Below are positions 25,659-34,980 of a stretch of DNA of 64,000 bases, piece by piece. The stretch is taken from the NCBI RefSeq assembly GCF_030704825.1, contig NZ_JAUYNX010000003.1:124001-188000 (forward strand), given 5' to 3'. The translations under genes were made by a program, and so were the position numbers. Source of the DNA: Brevundimonas sp. Lineage in GTDB: Bacteria; Pseudomonadota; Alphaproteobacteria; Caulobacterales; Caulobacteraceae. The notes beneath the pieces were generated by a model. That model had not been told where the DNA came from. It made no database searches and was given only the letters and a program-made list of their open reading frames with translations. Position 1 is the stretch's first letter; each line of letters starts with the position of its first letter.

Positions 25659-26138
25659 CTAGTTGGCGGTCACGTAGTTGGCGTTGACCCAGCCGCCCCC
25701 GGCGATCTGGACCCATTCGCCCTGCGAGCCGACGGCGCTGAAGGGCTGGCCGGCCGACAGGCTGCCGACCTGGCGATAGCTGGTGCCGGGGCCGGACCGG
25801 ATGCGCAGGTTGGACGTCGCGCGATAGGCGCCGCCCGCCGACGCGCTGGCGGCGCGGGCGCGCTGCTGGTTGCAGCCGATGTAGGAGCCGGCCGCGGCCC
25901 CGGCCGCGCCGCCGGCGACGGCGCCGAGGGCGCGTTCGTTGTCCGAGACCTGGCTGCCGGCCAGGGCGCCGAGCACGCCGCCGATCAGGGCGCCGGTGCG
26001 CTGACGCCCGCCCGGGGCGTCGCAGTTGGTGATGCCGTTGGCCTGCTGCGCCATGGCGACGGTCGGCAGGGCGGCGGGGGCCAGCAGGCCCAGCATGGCG
26101 GCCGAGGCCAGAGCGACGGTGATCTTGTTCTTCGACAT
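25659..26138 (-). CDS. Exported SH3-domain, glycine-zipper envelope protein
   Basis: A 159-residue protein with signal peptide (cleavage near VAMAQ, about residue 30), a glycine-zipper region (TGALIGGVLGALAGSQ, AGGAAGAAAGSYIG) and a bacterial SH3 domain (LRIRSGPGTSYRQVGSL, GWVNANYV) from about residue 105. SH3_3 domains often bind peptidoglycan, so it may bridge wall and outer membrane. CAGGAG precedes the ATG. Its transcript ends at a strong terminator. Confidence 0.8.
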   Translation of the reverse strand: MSKNKITVALASAAMLGLLAPAALPTVAMAQQANGITNCDAPGGRQRTGALIGGVLGALAGSQVSDNERALGAVAGGAAGAAAGSYIGCNQQRARAASASAGGAYRATSNLRIRSGPGTSYRQVGSLSAGQPFSAVGSQGEWVQIAGGGWVNANYVTAN

Positions 26139-26270
26139 GGCTCATCTCCTGTCATCGAGTTGGTCGATGCAGGGAACAATGCGCCAGCCAAGGTGAAGGC
26201 TCCCCGTGGCGGGGCGTTATGTTCAGTTCATGTACGTTACCGCACGAACGCCGGTCGGCGGATCAGATCG

Positions 26271-27941
26271 TCAGGACGCCAGTTCGCCGTTAGCGCCCGC
26301 CTCGATCAGGGCGATCGTCTGAGGCAGGCCGTAGATCGCCGCGAACGAACCGAACCGCGGCCCCTGCGACGCGCCCAGCAGCACCTCGTACAGCGCCCCG
26401 AACCAGCCGCGCAGCGGTTCGAACGCATGGTCCTTGCCCACGGCGTAGACCTCGCCCTGGATCAGCTCGCCGTCGGTCGTGTCGGCCGGCAGGGCCTTCA
26501 GCCGCCCCGCCAGATCGAGCAGCGCCGCCTTCTCCCGGTCGTCCGGCAGGCGGTACGACTTCGTCGGCTTCACGAAGTCCTCGTAGTAGTTCAGCGCCCG
26601 CTCCATCAGCTGGTCCAGCAGCGGCTCGGTCCGCGGCGTCGCCTCAGGCAGGTATTTGGCGAAATAGGCCCACAGCTGGTCCTTGTTGGACGCATTGGCC
26701 ACCCCCACCAGGTTCAGCAGCAGAGCGAACGAGACGGGCGAGGTGTGGGTCGGCGGCGCGCCCGAATGGATCGACCAGACGGCGTTGTCGATCCGCTTGG
26801 CCGGCTCCTGGGTCCTGTAGGCCTCGATGGCCGCCATCCAGTCGTCGATGGCGCGCGGGATCACATTGAAATGCAGGCTCTTGGCCGATTTCGGCGACTG
26901 GTGCATGTACCAGCTCAGCGACTCCGGCGTGCCGTAACGCAGCCATTCGTCCATGGTCAGGCCGTTGCCCCTGGACTTGGAAATCTTCTTGCCCTCGATG
27001 TCGAGGAAGAGCTCGAAGTTGAACCCTTCAGGCGGAACCCCGCCCAGGGCGCGGCAGATCTTGCCGCTCTCGCGCACGCTCTCGATCAGGTCCTTGCCCG
27101 ACATCTCGTAATCGACGTCCAGCGCGGTCCAGCGCATGGCCCAGTCGGGCTTCCACTGCAGCTTCACATGGCCGCCGGTGACCGGCAGCTCCGTTCGGCC
27201 GGCCACGGGGTCGTCGAAGGTGATGGTCCCCTTCTCCACGTTCCGCTCCAGCGTCGGAACCTGCAGCACATGGCCGGTGGCCGGGCTGACCGGCAGGAAG
27301 GGCGAATAGGTCGCGCGCCGCTCCTCGCCCAGCGTCGGCAGCATGATCGCCTGAACCGCGTCGAACCGCTCCAGCAGGGTCAGCAGCGTCGCGTCGAACC
27401 GGCCCGACCTGTACTGCTCGGTCGACGACAGGAATTCGTACTCGAAGCCGAAGCCGTCGAGGAAGGCGCGCAGGCGGGCGTTGTTATGGGCCCCGAAGCT
27501 GTCGTGCGTCCCGAACGGATCGCGCACCACGGTCAGCGGCTTGTGCAGATCCTCGGCCAGCATCGCCGGGTTGGGAATGCCCTCCGGCACCTTGCGCAGC
27601 CCGTCCATATCGTCGCTGAAGGCGATCAGCCGCGTCGCCCAATGGTCGCCGGTCAGGGCCCGGAAGGCGTTGCGCACCATGGTCGTGCGCGCCACCTCGC
27701 CGAAGGTGCCCATGTGCGGCAGGCCCGACGGGCCGTATCCGGTCTCGAAGACCACCGGGCTCTGCAGCGCCTCGAACGTCGCCAGCGCCTCGTCCGCCTT
27801 GCCTGCGTCGATCAGCAGCTTCGCCGCGTTCCGGTCGGCGTCGCTGAGCCGCTTCTTCAGCACATGGGCCAGAAGATTGCGGGCCTGTTCGAACGGCCAG
27901 GATCTGGCGTCGCGCGCGAGGGTTTCGAGGTTGTGCAGCAT
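26271..27941 (-). CDS. lysK: Lysine--tRNA ligase, class I
   Basis: Class I lysyl-tRNA synthetase, charging tRNA-Lys, the archaeal-type enzyme also used by many alphaproteobacteria. Of 556 residues, the HIGH-like [14 protein letters not shown] lies near residue 70 and [10 protein letters not shown] is the KMSKS loop. The rest ([29 protein letters not shown]) is typical of LysRS-I. ATG 27941 matches the usual start [21 protein letters not shown] tRNA-Lys gene lies about 3.5 kb away. Confidence 0.93.
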   Translation of the reverse strand: MLHNLETLARDARSWPFEQARNLLAHVLKKRLSDADRNAAKLLIDAGKADEALATFEALQSPVVFETGYGPSGLPHMGTFGEVARTTMVRNAFRALTGDHWATRLIAFSDDMDGLRKVPEGIPNPAMLAEDLHKPLTVVRDPFGTHDSFGAHNNARLRAFLDGFGFEYEFLSSTEQYRSGRFDATLLTLLERFDAVQAIMLPTLGEERRATYSPFLPVSPATGHVLQVPTLERNVEKGTITFDDPVAGRTELPVTGGHVKLQWKPDWAMRWTALDVDYEMSGKDLIESVRESGKICRALGGVPPEGFNFELFLDIEGKKISKSRGNGLTMDEWLRYGTPESLSWYMHQSPKSAKSLHFNVIPRAIDDWMAAIEAYRTQEPAKRIDNAVWSIHSGAPPTHTSPVSFALLLNLVGVANASNKDQLWAYFAKYLPEATPRTEPLLDQLMERALNYYEDFVKPTKSYRLPDDREKAALLDLAGRLKALPADTTDGELIQGEVYAVGKDHAFEPLRGWFGALYEVLLGASQGPRFGSFAAIYGLPQTIALIEAGANGELAS

Positions 27942-27949
27942 GGGCGGGG

Positions 27950-27976
27950 TTTGCAGCGGATGGCGCGGCGGGTCAA
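27950..27976 (-). promoter_or_regulatory. Likely lysK promoter
   Basis: On the minus strand TTGACC (27976-27971) and GCTGCAAA (27957-27950), a near match to the Caulobacter -10 GCTANAWC, precede the lysK ATG by only 9 bp. The implied leader is therefore extremely short or absent. Confidence 0.4.
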
Positions 27977-28140
27977 CGGCGACCGGCGCCGCTTCTCCCG
28001 AGAGACTGGCCCGACGGCGGTGTCGACCTCGCGTCCGTGATTCGCCTGGCGGGCGGAAGCTGACCTGCCGGCGCCAGCGGCTTGACTTTGACGCCTCGCC
28101 GTCCTTCGTGACGTCCCACGCCGACCGCCCGGGATCTCTC

Positions 28141-28551
28141 ATGACCGACAGCGCCGTTCCCATGCTGGTCAGCCTCGATCTGCTGCGCACCTGGAAATTC
28201 TACCGCTACTTCCAATTCGAGCTGGTTGAGCCCGCGGAGGACGCTCTGGCCGACGACGAAACCTATCACCTGATCCTGCGGCGCGGCGACATTCAACTGT
28301 ACTTCGACCGGACCGACACTGACTTCACCAGCGCCGAGCACCTGATCAACAGCCGCTCCTGCTACATTGAGGTGGACGACTTCGACGACTGGAGAAACGC
28401 CTTCGCCCGCTCCCGCATGGGCTGGAAGATGTTCTATCCCCGGCTTGGCGAGGTCGCCGACCATCCTTGGGGCCGCCCGGCTTTCTGCGTCGTGGATCGC
28501 GACGCCAACCTGATCTGGATCGTTCAGCGCGACGCGGCTCCCACGGCGTGA
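28141..28551 (+). CDS. VOC/glyoxalase-fold protein, bleomycin-resistance-like
   Basis: A 136-residue vicinal oxygen chelate fold protein: [47 protein letters not shown], then [17 protein letters not shown]. This pattern is close to bleomycin-resistance proteins and small glyoxalase-like proteins. The fold can bind a metal or just a ligand, and the function is undefined. It lies upstream of queA on the same strand, but a gap of about 40 bp leaves the operon link open. Its ATG directly follows GATCTCTC, with no strong ribosome site. Confidence 0.65.
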   Translation: MTDSAVPMLVSLDLLRTWKFYRYFQFELVEPAEDALADDETYHLILRRGDIQLYFDRTDTDFTSAEHLINSRSCYIEVDDFDDWRNAFARSRMGWKMFYPRLGEVADHPWGRPAFCVVDRDANLIWIVQRDAAPTA

Positions 28552-28594
28552 GTCGCTTGACCCCAGGGGTGGGCCATGGCCTTTGCGCCGCCTG

Positions 28595-29683
28595 ATGAAG
28601 ACCGCCGATTTCGACTTCGATTTACCGGACGACCACATCGCGCTCCGCCCCGCCGAGCCGCGCGATTCCGCGCGCCTGCTGGTTGTCCGCGATGGCGCCC
28701 TCGAAGACCGCATCATCCGCGACTTGCCCGACTACCTACGCCCCGGCGACGCCCTGGTGTTCAACGACACCCGGGTCATCCCCGCCCGCCTGTCCGGCGT
28801 CCGCCAGCGCACCGGACCCGAGGGCGAGACCCTGACGGTCGACGTCGAGGCCACCCTGCATCACCGCGACGCGCCCGATGTCTGGTCCGCCTTCATGAGG
28901 CCGGGCAAGCGGATCAAGGCCGGCGACCGCGTCCGCTTCGGCGCCGCGGCGGACGGCGCCTGCCTGCTGGGCAGCCTCGACGCGACCGTCGTCGACAAGG
29001 GCGAGGACGGCCTTGTGACCCTGCGCTTCGACCTGTCGGGACCGATGCTGGACGAGGCCATCCGCGATCTCGGGGTCATGCCCCTGCCGCCCTACATCGC
29101 CGCCAAGCGCGCCGAGGACGACCGCGACCGGTCGGACTACCAGACCCTGTTCGCGAAATGGGACGGATCGGTCGCCGCCCCGACGGCGGGCCTGCATTTC
29201 ACGCCGGCGCTGATGAAGGCGATTGAGGCGAAGGGCGTCTCGACCCATGCGGTGACCCTGCACGTCGGCGCCGGCACCTTCCTGCCGGTGAAGGCCGACG
29301 ACACCGCCGACCACAAGATGCACAGCGAATGGGGCGAGGTCTCCGCCGAAACCGCCGCCGCCCTCAACGGCGTGCGGGCCGCCGGCGGGCGGATCGTCTG
29401 CGTCGGCACCACCTCCCTGCGGCTGCTGGAGAGCGCGACGACGCCCGAGGGCGAGGTCCGGCCCTTCCACGGCGACACGGCCATCTTCATCACCCCCGGC
29501 TACCGCTTCCGCGCCGCCGATGTGCTGATGACCAATTTCCACCTGCCAAAATCGACCCTGTTCATGCTCGTCTCGGCCTTCGCCGGGCTGGAGACGATGA
29601 AGGCGGCCTATGCCCATGCGGTGAAGGACGGCTACCGCTTCTATTCCTACGGGGATGGCAGCCTGCTATTCCGCGCCGCCTGA
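28595..29683 (+). CDS. queA: tRNA preQ1(34) S-adenosylmethionine ribosyltransferase-isomerase QueA
   Basis: Transfers the ribosyl part of SAM to preQ1 in tRNA, giving epoxyqueuosine. The 362 residues show the family's [18 protein letters not shown] start, [48 protein letters not shown] and [15 protein letters not shown]. The start is ATG 28595; a TTG at 28583 would add four residues. The stop overlaps the tgt ATG (TGATG). With queC-queE-queD about 10 kb upstream this gives much of the queuosine pathway. Confidence 0.95.
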   Translation: MKTADFDFDLPDDHIALRPAEPRDSARLLVVRDGALEDRIIRDLPDYLRPGDALVFNDTRVIPARLSGVRQRTGPEGETLTVDVEATLHHRDAPDVWSAFMRPGKRIKAGDRVRFGAAADGACLLGSLDATVVDKGEDGLVTLRFDLSGPMLDEAIRDLGVMPLPPYIAAKRAEDDRDRSDYQTLFAKWDGSVAAPTAGLHFTPALMKAIEAKGVSTHAVTLHVGAGTFLPVKADDTADHKMHSEWGEVSAETAAALNGVRAAGGRIVCVGTTSLRLLESATTPEGEVRPFHGDTAIFITPGYRFRAADVLMTNFHLPKSTLFMLVSAFAGLETMKAAYAHAVKDGYRFYSYGDGSLLFRAA

Positions 29684-30804
29684 TGCCCTTCCCGTTCGAC
29701 ATCTCCGCCACCGAAGGCCGCGCCCGCACCGGCTTGCTGAAAACCCCGCGCGGCGACATCCGCACCCCCGCCTTCATGCCCGTGGGCACCGCCGCCACGG
29801 TCAAGGCCATGACTGTGGACCAGGTCGCCCAGACCGGGGCCGACATCCTGCTGGGCAACACCTATCACCTGATGCTGCGCCCCGGCCCCGAGCGGATGGA
29901 ACGGCTGGGCGGCCTGCACAAATTCATGGGCTGGAACAAACCCATCCTCACCGACAGCGGCGGCTTCCAGGTCATGTCCCTGGCCGGCATCTCGAAGGTG
30001 AAGGAGGACGCCGTCACCTTCGCCAGCCACCTCGACGGCTCGAAACACGTCCTCAGCCCCGAACGGTCGATCGAGATCCAGGCCGACCGCATCGGCGCCG
30101 ACATCTCCATGCAGCTGGACCAATGCGTGTCCTGGCCGGCCGAGGAGCCCGCCGCCCGCGCCGCCATGGAGCTGTCGGCCCGCTGGGGCGCGCGCTCGAA
30201 GGCCGCCTTCGGCCTGCGCGAGACCCAGGCCCTGTTCGGCATCCAGCAGGGCTCGACCTTCGAAAACCTCCGGCGCGAATCCTCGGATCGGCTGCAGGAG
30301 ACCGGCTTCGACGGCTACGCCATCGGCGGCCTCGCCGTCGGCGAGGGCCATCAGGCCATGTGCGAAGTGCTGGACTACGCTCCCGACATGCTGCCCGTCG
30401 ATCGCCCCCGCTATCTGATGGGCGTCGGAAAGCCGGTGGATCTGGTCGAGGCGGTCTACCGGGGCGTCGACATGTTCGATTGCGTCCTGCCCACCCGCGC
30501 CGGCCGCCACGGCCAGGCCTGGACCTGGGACGGGCCGGTCAACCTCAAGAACGCCCGCTTCGCCGAGGACCAGGACCCGCTCGACGTCACGCTCACGTGC
30601 CCCGCTTCGTCAGAATATTCAAAAGCTTACCTTCATCATCTGATTCGCGCTGATGAGATCCTCGGCAAGGTGCTGCTGAGCTGGCACAACATCGCCTTCT
30701 TCCAGGCCCTGACGGCGGCCATGCGCGAGGCCATCGCCGCGGGCCGGTTCGAGGCCTTCCGCCGCGACTTCCACGGGCGGCACACCTCCAACAATCAGGG
30801 CTAG
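29683..30804 (+). CDS. tgt: tRNA-guanine transglycosylase
   Basis: Exchanges G34 for preQ1 in tRNAs with GUN anticodons. The 373 residues include [25 protein letters not shown] and [12 protein letters not shown] (first catalytic Asp), GIQQGS, and [15 protein letters not shown] (nucleophile Asp). The zinc site normally lies in [16 protein letters not shown]. The ATG overlaps the queA stop. Its stop sits in the CTAG shared with the convergent lipoprotein gene. Confidence 0.95.
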   Translation: MPFPFDISATEGRARTGLLKTPRGDIRTPAFMPVGTAATVKAMTVDQVAQTGADILLGNTYHLMLRPGPERMERLGGLHKFMGWNKPILTDSGGFQVMSLAGISKVKEDAVTFASHLDGSKHVLSPERSIEIQADRIGADISMQLDQCVSWPAEEPAARAAMELSARWGARSKAAFGLRETQALFGIQQGSTFENLRRESSDRLQETGFDGYAIGGLAVGEGHQAMCEVLDYAPDMLPVDRPRYLMGVGKPVDLVEAVYRGVDMFDCVLPTRAGRHGQAWTWDGPVNLKNARFAEDQDPLDVTLTCPASSEYSKAYLHHLIRADEILGKVLLSWHNIAFFQALTAAMREAIAAGRFEAFRRDFHGRHTSNNQG

Positions 30805-31349
30805 CGCTGGCTGCGGCCTCTGGGCCGGAACCACCCGGGAGCGGCGGGCGGGGCGCAGTTGCGCTGCATCCCCACCCCTTTCAGGAAGGCGCGCCGCATC
30901 CGGCCCGCCTGGATCGCCGACTGGACATGCTGGCTGTGCTGTTCGGCTCCCGACAGGCGGCGGATCCAGCTTCGGCCCGGGATGAAGTCCGTGGTCGTAT
31001 CCCGGATCGCGTCCAGCGCCGCCGCCGAGGCCGCGTCCGCCGCCCGCTCGCTGAGATAGGATCCGTCCGCGGCGGGCTCGTCCGTATCGGGCCCGAGCGC
31101 CTCGTTCAGCCGCGCGATCTCGGCCCCGATGGTGGCGCACCGGTCCAGGTTGCGCAGGTCGTAGGGATTGGCCTCGGCCTGCAGCAGGACGGTCGGGATC
31201 TGCTGGCGGCGCAGGTTCAGATCGTCCAGCGGCGCCGTGGCCGCCGCGCCGAAACCCGCCCCGAACTGGCGCGCGCCGTCCATCGCCGAGCCGCCGGCGT
31301 TGCAGGCCGACAACGGAATGAGCAGGGCCAGGACCAGAAAAGCGCGCAT
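30801..31349 (-). CDS. Putative lipoprotein, unknown function
   Basis: A 182-residue protein with signal [16 protein letters not shown] (lipobox LSAC, Cys16), a region that could be helical ([19 protein letters not shown]), two later cysteines (DRCATIG and QRNCAP), and a Pro/Arg-rich C-terminus. I chose ATG 31349; an in-frame ATG at 31364 would add a basic pentapeptide. No family recognised. The gene converges on tgt and shares CTAG with its stop. Confidence 0.6.
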   Translation of the reverse strand: MRAFLVLALLIPLSACNAGGSAMDGARQFGAGFGAAATAPLDDLNLRRQQIPTVLLQAEANPYDLRNLDRCATIGAEIARLNEALGPDTDEPAADGSYLSERAADAASAAALDAIRDTTTDFIPGRSWIRRLSGAEQHSQHVQSAIQAGRMRRAFLKGVGMQRNCAPPAAPGWFRPRGRSQR

Positions 31350-31442
31350 ACGCCTTTCAACCACGCCCGGCCGCTCGCCGGAAGCGTGCCCGTTCGACTT
31401 CGAGCCACACCAGGTTCGGTCGGCCGCCCGTTTCGGAAAAGG

Positions 31443-31519
31443 TGGTACGCCCTCTCGGGCTCGAACCGAGGACCCTCTGATTAAAAGTCAGATGCTCTAA
31501 CCAACTGAGCTAAGGGCGC
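31443..31519 (-). tRNA. tRNA-Lys (anticodon TTT)
   Basis: A 77-nt minus-strand tRNA with encoded CCA. Acceptor GCGCCCT pairs with AGGGCGT, so position 1:72 is a G:U wobble. The anticodon arm is TCTGA/TCAGA with loop CTTTTAA (anticodon TTT), and the T-loop is TTCGAGC. It serves AAA/AAG codons and is probably charged by the class I LysRS encoded nearby. Confidence 0.95.
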
Positions 31520-31556
31520 ATACCGCGCCGGTCGCGTTCGCGGACCGGCGACGGGC

Positions 31557-31585
31557 CTTCTGTTGCAAAGCGCGGCCGGGGTCAA
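31557..31585 (-). promoter_or_regulatory. Likely tRNA-Lys promoter
   Basis: On the minus strand TTGACC at 31585-31580 and CAGAAG at 31562-31557 are separated by 17 bp, with the tRNA 5' end about 38 bp downstream. The -35 is good and the -10 weak. Confidence 0.4.
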
Positions 31586-31593
31586 GGGCCGCC

Positions 31594-31622
31594 TCGACGC
31601 GCCGCGGCCGCGAGGCTAGGCA
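31594..31622 (+). promoter_or_regulatory. Likely promoter of the CaiB/BaiF gene
   Basis: TCGACG at 31594-31599, 15 bp, then GCTAGGCA at 31615-31622 fits the Caulobacter pattern TTGACG-N-GCTANAWC. The ATG at 31629 lies 14 bp from the start of the -10, so the transcript would begin at or next to the ATG. Confidence 0.4.
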
Positions 31623-31628
31623 GGGACC

Positions 31629-32711
31629 ATGAAACCCTTGGCCGGCCTGCGCATCCTCGAGTTCGACGGACTCGGTCCGGTGACCTTCGCCGGCATGGTG
31701 CTGGCCGACCTCGGCGCCGAGGTTCTGCGCCTGACCCGGGACGGAGACGCGGGCGCGCCCGTGTTCGCCGATGTCGGAGGCGCGGTGCTGCACCGGGGCC
31801 GGACGGCGGTGGGGGTCGATCTGAAGGACGCGGCCGACCAGGCCCGGGTTCTGGCGCTGGTCGACTCCGCGGATGTCGTGATCGAAGGCTTTCGGCCCGG
31901 AGTGATGGAACGGCTCGGCCTGGGGCCGGAGGTCTGCGCCGGGCGCAATCCCCGTCTGGTCTACGGCCGGGTGACGGGCTGGGGCCAGACCGGGCCCCTG
32001 GCGCATCAGGTCGGCCACGACATCAACTACATCGCCCTGAGCGGCGCGCTCCACGCCTTGGGCGAGCCAGACCGGCCGCCGCGGCCGCCGCTGAACCTGA
32101 TCGGCGACTACGGCGGCGGGGCCATGATGCTGGTCGCCGGTGTGCTGGCCGCCGTGGTGGAGGCGAAGACCACGGGCAGGGGCCGGATCGTGGACGCCGC
32201 CATGACCGACGGCTCCGCCCTGCTGACCAGCCTGTTCCACGCCCTCGCCGCGCGGGGACTGTGGAGCCAGGATCGCGGCGCCAACCTGCTGGATGGCGGC
32301 GCGCCCTTCTATCGCTGCTACGCTTGCAAGGACGGGCGATTCGTCGCCGTGGGCGCGCTGGAGCCGCGGTTTCACGCCGCCCTGATGGCCGGCCTTGGAC
32401 TGGCTCCGGACGAGATGCCGCAATACGACATTGCGAACTGGCCCGCCCATCACGCGCGGCTGGAAGGAATCTTCGCCACGCGCGATCGCGACGATTGGGC
32501 CGCCCGTTTCGAAGCCGCCGAGGCCTGCGTCACCCCGGTGCTGTCGATGATCGAGGCGCCCCTCCATCCGCACAATGCGGCGCGACGGACCTTTGTCGGC
32601 CACGGTCCGGCCCAGCCGGCGACGGCGCCGCGGTTCGACGGAACGGCGGCCGATCCCGCGGCCGAATCGGAAGCGATCTCCCTGGACGACGCCCTCGCCC
32701 GCTGGACCTGA
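31629..32711 (+). CDS. CaiB/BaiF CoA-transferase or alpha-methylacyl-CoA racemase
   Basis: A 360-residue family III CoA-transferase-like protein. The N-terminal FAGMVLADLGAEVLRLTR is the Rossmann-type start, VVIEGFRPGVMERLGLG is the family signature, and QVGHDINYIALSG supplies the His/Asp pair that acts in alpha-methylacyl-CoA racemase; GDYGGGAMMLVAGVLAAV follows. The racemase function (2-methylacyl-CoA epimerisation) is more likely than CoA transfer given GHDINYIALSG and the size, but this is inference. It stands alone between the tRNA and an unrelated lipoprotein gene. Confidence 0.85.
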   Translation: MKPLAGLRILEFDGLGPVTFAGMVLADLGAEVLRLTRDGDAGAPVFADVGGAVLHRGRTAVGVDLKDAADQARVLALVDSADVVIEGFRPGVMERLGLGPEVCAGRNPRLVYGRVTGWGQTGPLAHQVGHDINYIALSGALHALGEPDRPPRPPLNLIGDYGGGAMMLVAGVLAAVVEAKTTGRGRIVDAAMTDGSALLTSLFHALAARGLWSQDRGANLLDGGAPFYRCYACKDGRFVAVGALEPRFHAALMAGLGLAPDEMPQYDIANWPAHHARLEGIFATRDRDDWAARFEAAEACVTPVLSMIEAPLHPHNAARRTFVGHGPAQPATAPRFDGTAADPAAESEAISLDDALARWT

Positions 32712-32853
32712 CGCCGGGACCGCCCGGACGCGGGAAACGCCGAAAATTCTGAAGGGATTGGCGACCTCGCGTGGTGACCCAGGGCGCGATCGCGGCTATG
32801 GAACAGGGAAACCGGCCGCGCGTTGGAAGGCCGATCCGGGGGAGACTTCGACC

Positions 32854-33114
32854 ATGAAACGCCTGATTGCCCTTCTGGCCCTGTCCAGCGCCCTGGGCGT
32901 CGCCGCCTGCGACGATCCGCGGTCGTCCGACGAGCCGGAGTTCGCCGATACGCCGATCGAGGCGCCGGTCGCCCCCGCCGCGGAGGACGCCGGCGAGCCC
33001 GTCGCGGCCCCCGGCGCCGTCGATACGCCGCCCGCCGATTCGACCAACCTGCCCCCCGAGAAGCGGACCTCCGAGGAATCGGTCAAACCCGAGAGCGAGA
33101 CCCTTTTCTACTGA
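32854..33114 (+). CDS. Small acidic, proline-rich lipoprotein
   Basis: An 86-residue protein with lipoprotein signal MKRLIALLALSSALGVAAC (Cys19), then a low-complexity acidic, Pro/Ala-rich tail that is probably disordered. GGGGGAG precedes the ATG. It starts about 140 bp after the previous gene and ends 75 bp before tamA. No known family. Confidence 0.65.
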   Translation: MKRLIALLALSSALGVAACDDPRSSDEPEFADTPIEAPVAPAAEDAGEPVAAPGAVDTPPADSTNLPPEKRTSEESVKPESETLFY

Positions 33115-33189
33115 CCTCGGCCGCCGCCCCATCGGCGCCACAGACGGATGCGACGGCGGCGACCTCTCCGCCCTGACGAAGGTTCCAGT

Positions 33190-34980
33190 TTGACGCCACG
33201 GCCCGCCCTGTTTCTCATCGGCACGGCGGGTTTCGCCTTACTGGCCTCCGCCGCGACGGCGGATCCGAGAGCGCGGATTCGCGGCGAGATGGACGACGAG
33301 TTGCGCGCCCAGCTGGTTCGCGCCGTCGGCGAGGTCGACGCCCCTCCTTCCAACCGCTTCGAGGCCCGTCGGCGCGCGCGCGGCGCCATGGAGGCCGCCG
33401 AGGCCCTGCTGCGGTCCGAAGGCTACTATCAGCCTGTCCTGGAGGATGTCGTCGAGGGCGAGGAGACGCCGGTCGCCATCGTCGACGTCACGCCCGGCCG
33501 CCGCTTCGTGCTGGACGAGGCGCAGATCCTCTGGACAGCCCCGGCCCCGGATCCCGCGACCGAGACGGCCGTCCGCGACGAAATCGGCCTGACCCCCGGC
33601 CAGCCCGGCCGCGCGGGCGATGTCATTTCCGCCGAGGGCCGGATCGTCGCCGGACTGACCCGCCGGGGCTACGCCGACGCGATGGCCGAACCGCGCCGGG
33701 TGGTGGTCGACCATGCGCTTTTCACGGTCCAGCCCAACTATCGCATCGCCTCGGGTCCGCTGGTCCGGCTGGACGGGATCCGGCTCGAAACCCGCGGCCC
33801 GACCCATCCCGACTGGGTGGCGGGCCTGGCGCCCTGGTCGGAGGGCGAGGTCTACGATCCCGAGGACGTGGCCGAACTGGAGCGGCGGCTGCTGGAGACC
33901 GGGGTCTATGACGGCGTCGGCGTGGCGCTCGCCCCGACGGCCCAGACCAACGCCCGGGGCCACCGGCCGATCATCGTCACCCTGACCGACCGACCACGCC
34001 GCATCCTGGAGGCCGGGGCCACCTTCTCGACCGCCGAGGGCTCGGGCGTGGACCTGATCTGGACATGGCACAACCACTTCGGCCGCGCCGACACCCTGGT
34101 CTGGCAGGCCCGCGCGGCGGATGTCGACAGCCGGCTGGGCGTGGCCCTGAGCCTGCCGCACTGGCGGCGGCCGGGCCAGACGCTGCGATTGTCGACCGCC
34201 CTGCTGAACGAGGACACGGACGCCTATCGCCGCACGGCCGTGGCCCTCGCCGCCGATCTGCAACAGCGCATCGGCAAGACCTCCTGGGTCGGCTACGGCG
34301 TCGGCCTGGACGCCGGCCAGTACGACGAGAACCGGTTCGATCCCGTCACCCAGCTGCCGATCAATTTCGACCGCGACCTGGTGATCCTGACCGGCCGGGG
34401 CAGCGCCTATCTGGACCGGTCTAATGATCCGCTGGATCCGACCACGGGGTGGCGCCTGACCCTTTCGGCCCAGCCCACCGCGGTGGCCGGCGAGGACACG
34501 GTGGTCTTCCTGCGCACTGAATCCCAGGCCACCGCCTATCTGCCCCTGCAGGACGGGGCGAAGACGGTTCTGGCGGGACGGGTCCGGATCGGTTCGATTG
34601 TCGGCGGCGAGGAGCTGACGGTGCCGTCGGACCGGCTGTTCTATTCGGGGGGCGGGGGCTCGGTGCGCGGCTTCGAATACCAGGGCGTGGGCCCCCGCCT
34701 TCCCGACAACACCCCGCGCGGCGGCCTGAGCCTGTTCGAGACCTCGATCGAGGTGCGCCGCGACGTGTGGCGGAATTTCCAGGCCGTGGCCTTCGTCGAC
34801 GCCGGCGCCATCGGCTTCCAGGCGACGCCGAACTTCAACAACCTGCGCTATGGAGCCGGCGTCGGCGTGCGCTACAAACTGCCCTTCGGACCGATCCGGG
34901 CCGACATCGCCTTCCCGCTGGACCGGCGCGAGGGCGACGCGGACTTCCAGATCTATGTCAGCATCGGGCAGGCGTTTTGA
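33190..34980 (+). CDS. tamA: Outer membrane Omp85 protein TamA
   Basis: BamA-like outer-membrane barrel protein that works with TamB in inserting autotransporters and other outer-membrane proteins or in lipid transport. After a signal (ALFLIGTAGFALLASAATA) come POTRA-type repeats (about residues 35-270: LLRSEGYYQPVLEDVVEG, LETGVYDGVGVAL) and the 16-strand barrel, with the family VRGFEYQGVGPRLPDN motif and a C-terminal aromatic (IGQAF). I prefer the TTG at 33190, which gives a clean signal peptide and has AAGG upstream; an ATG at 33148 would add MRRRRPLR. The 596-residue length fits TamA. It is followed by tamB with a 4-bp overlap. Confidence 0.88.
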   Translation: MTPRPALFLIGTAGFALLASAATADPRARIRGEMDDELRAQLVRAVGEVDAPPSNRFEARRRARGAMEAAEALLRSEGYYQPVLEDVVEGEETPVAIVDVTPGRRFVLDEAQILWTAPAPDPATETAVRDEIGLTPGQPGRAGDVISAEGRIVAGLTRRGYADAMAEPRRVVVDHALFTVQPNYRIASGPLVRLDGIRLETRGPTHPDWVAGLAPWSEGEVYDPEDVAELERRLLETGVYDGVGVALAPTAQTNARGHRPIIVTLTDRPRRILEAGATFSTAEGSGVDLIWTWHNHFGRADTLVWQARAADVDSRLGVALSLPHWRRPGQTLRLSTALLNEDTDAYRRTAVALAADLQQRIGKTSWVGYGVGLDAGQYDENRFDPVTQLPINFDRDLVILTGRGSAYLDRSNDPLDPTTGWRLTLSAQPTAVAGEDTVVFLRTESQATAYLPLQDGAKTVLAGRVRIGSIVGGEELTVPSDRLFYSGGGGSVRGFEYQGVGPRLPDNTPRGGLSLFETSIEVRRDVWRNFQAVAFVDAGAIGFQATPNFNNLRYGAGVGVRYKLPFGPIRADIAFPLDRREGDADFQIYVSIGQAF

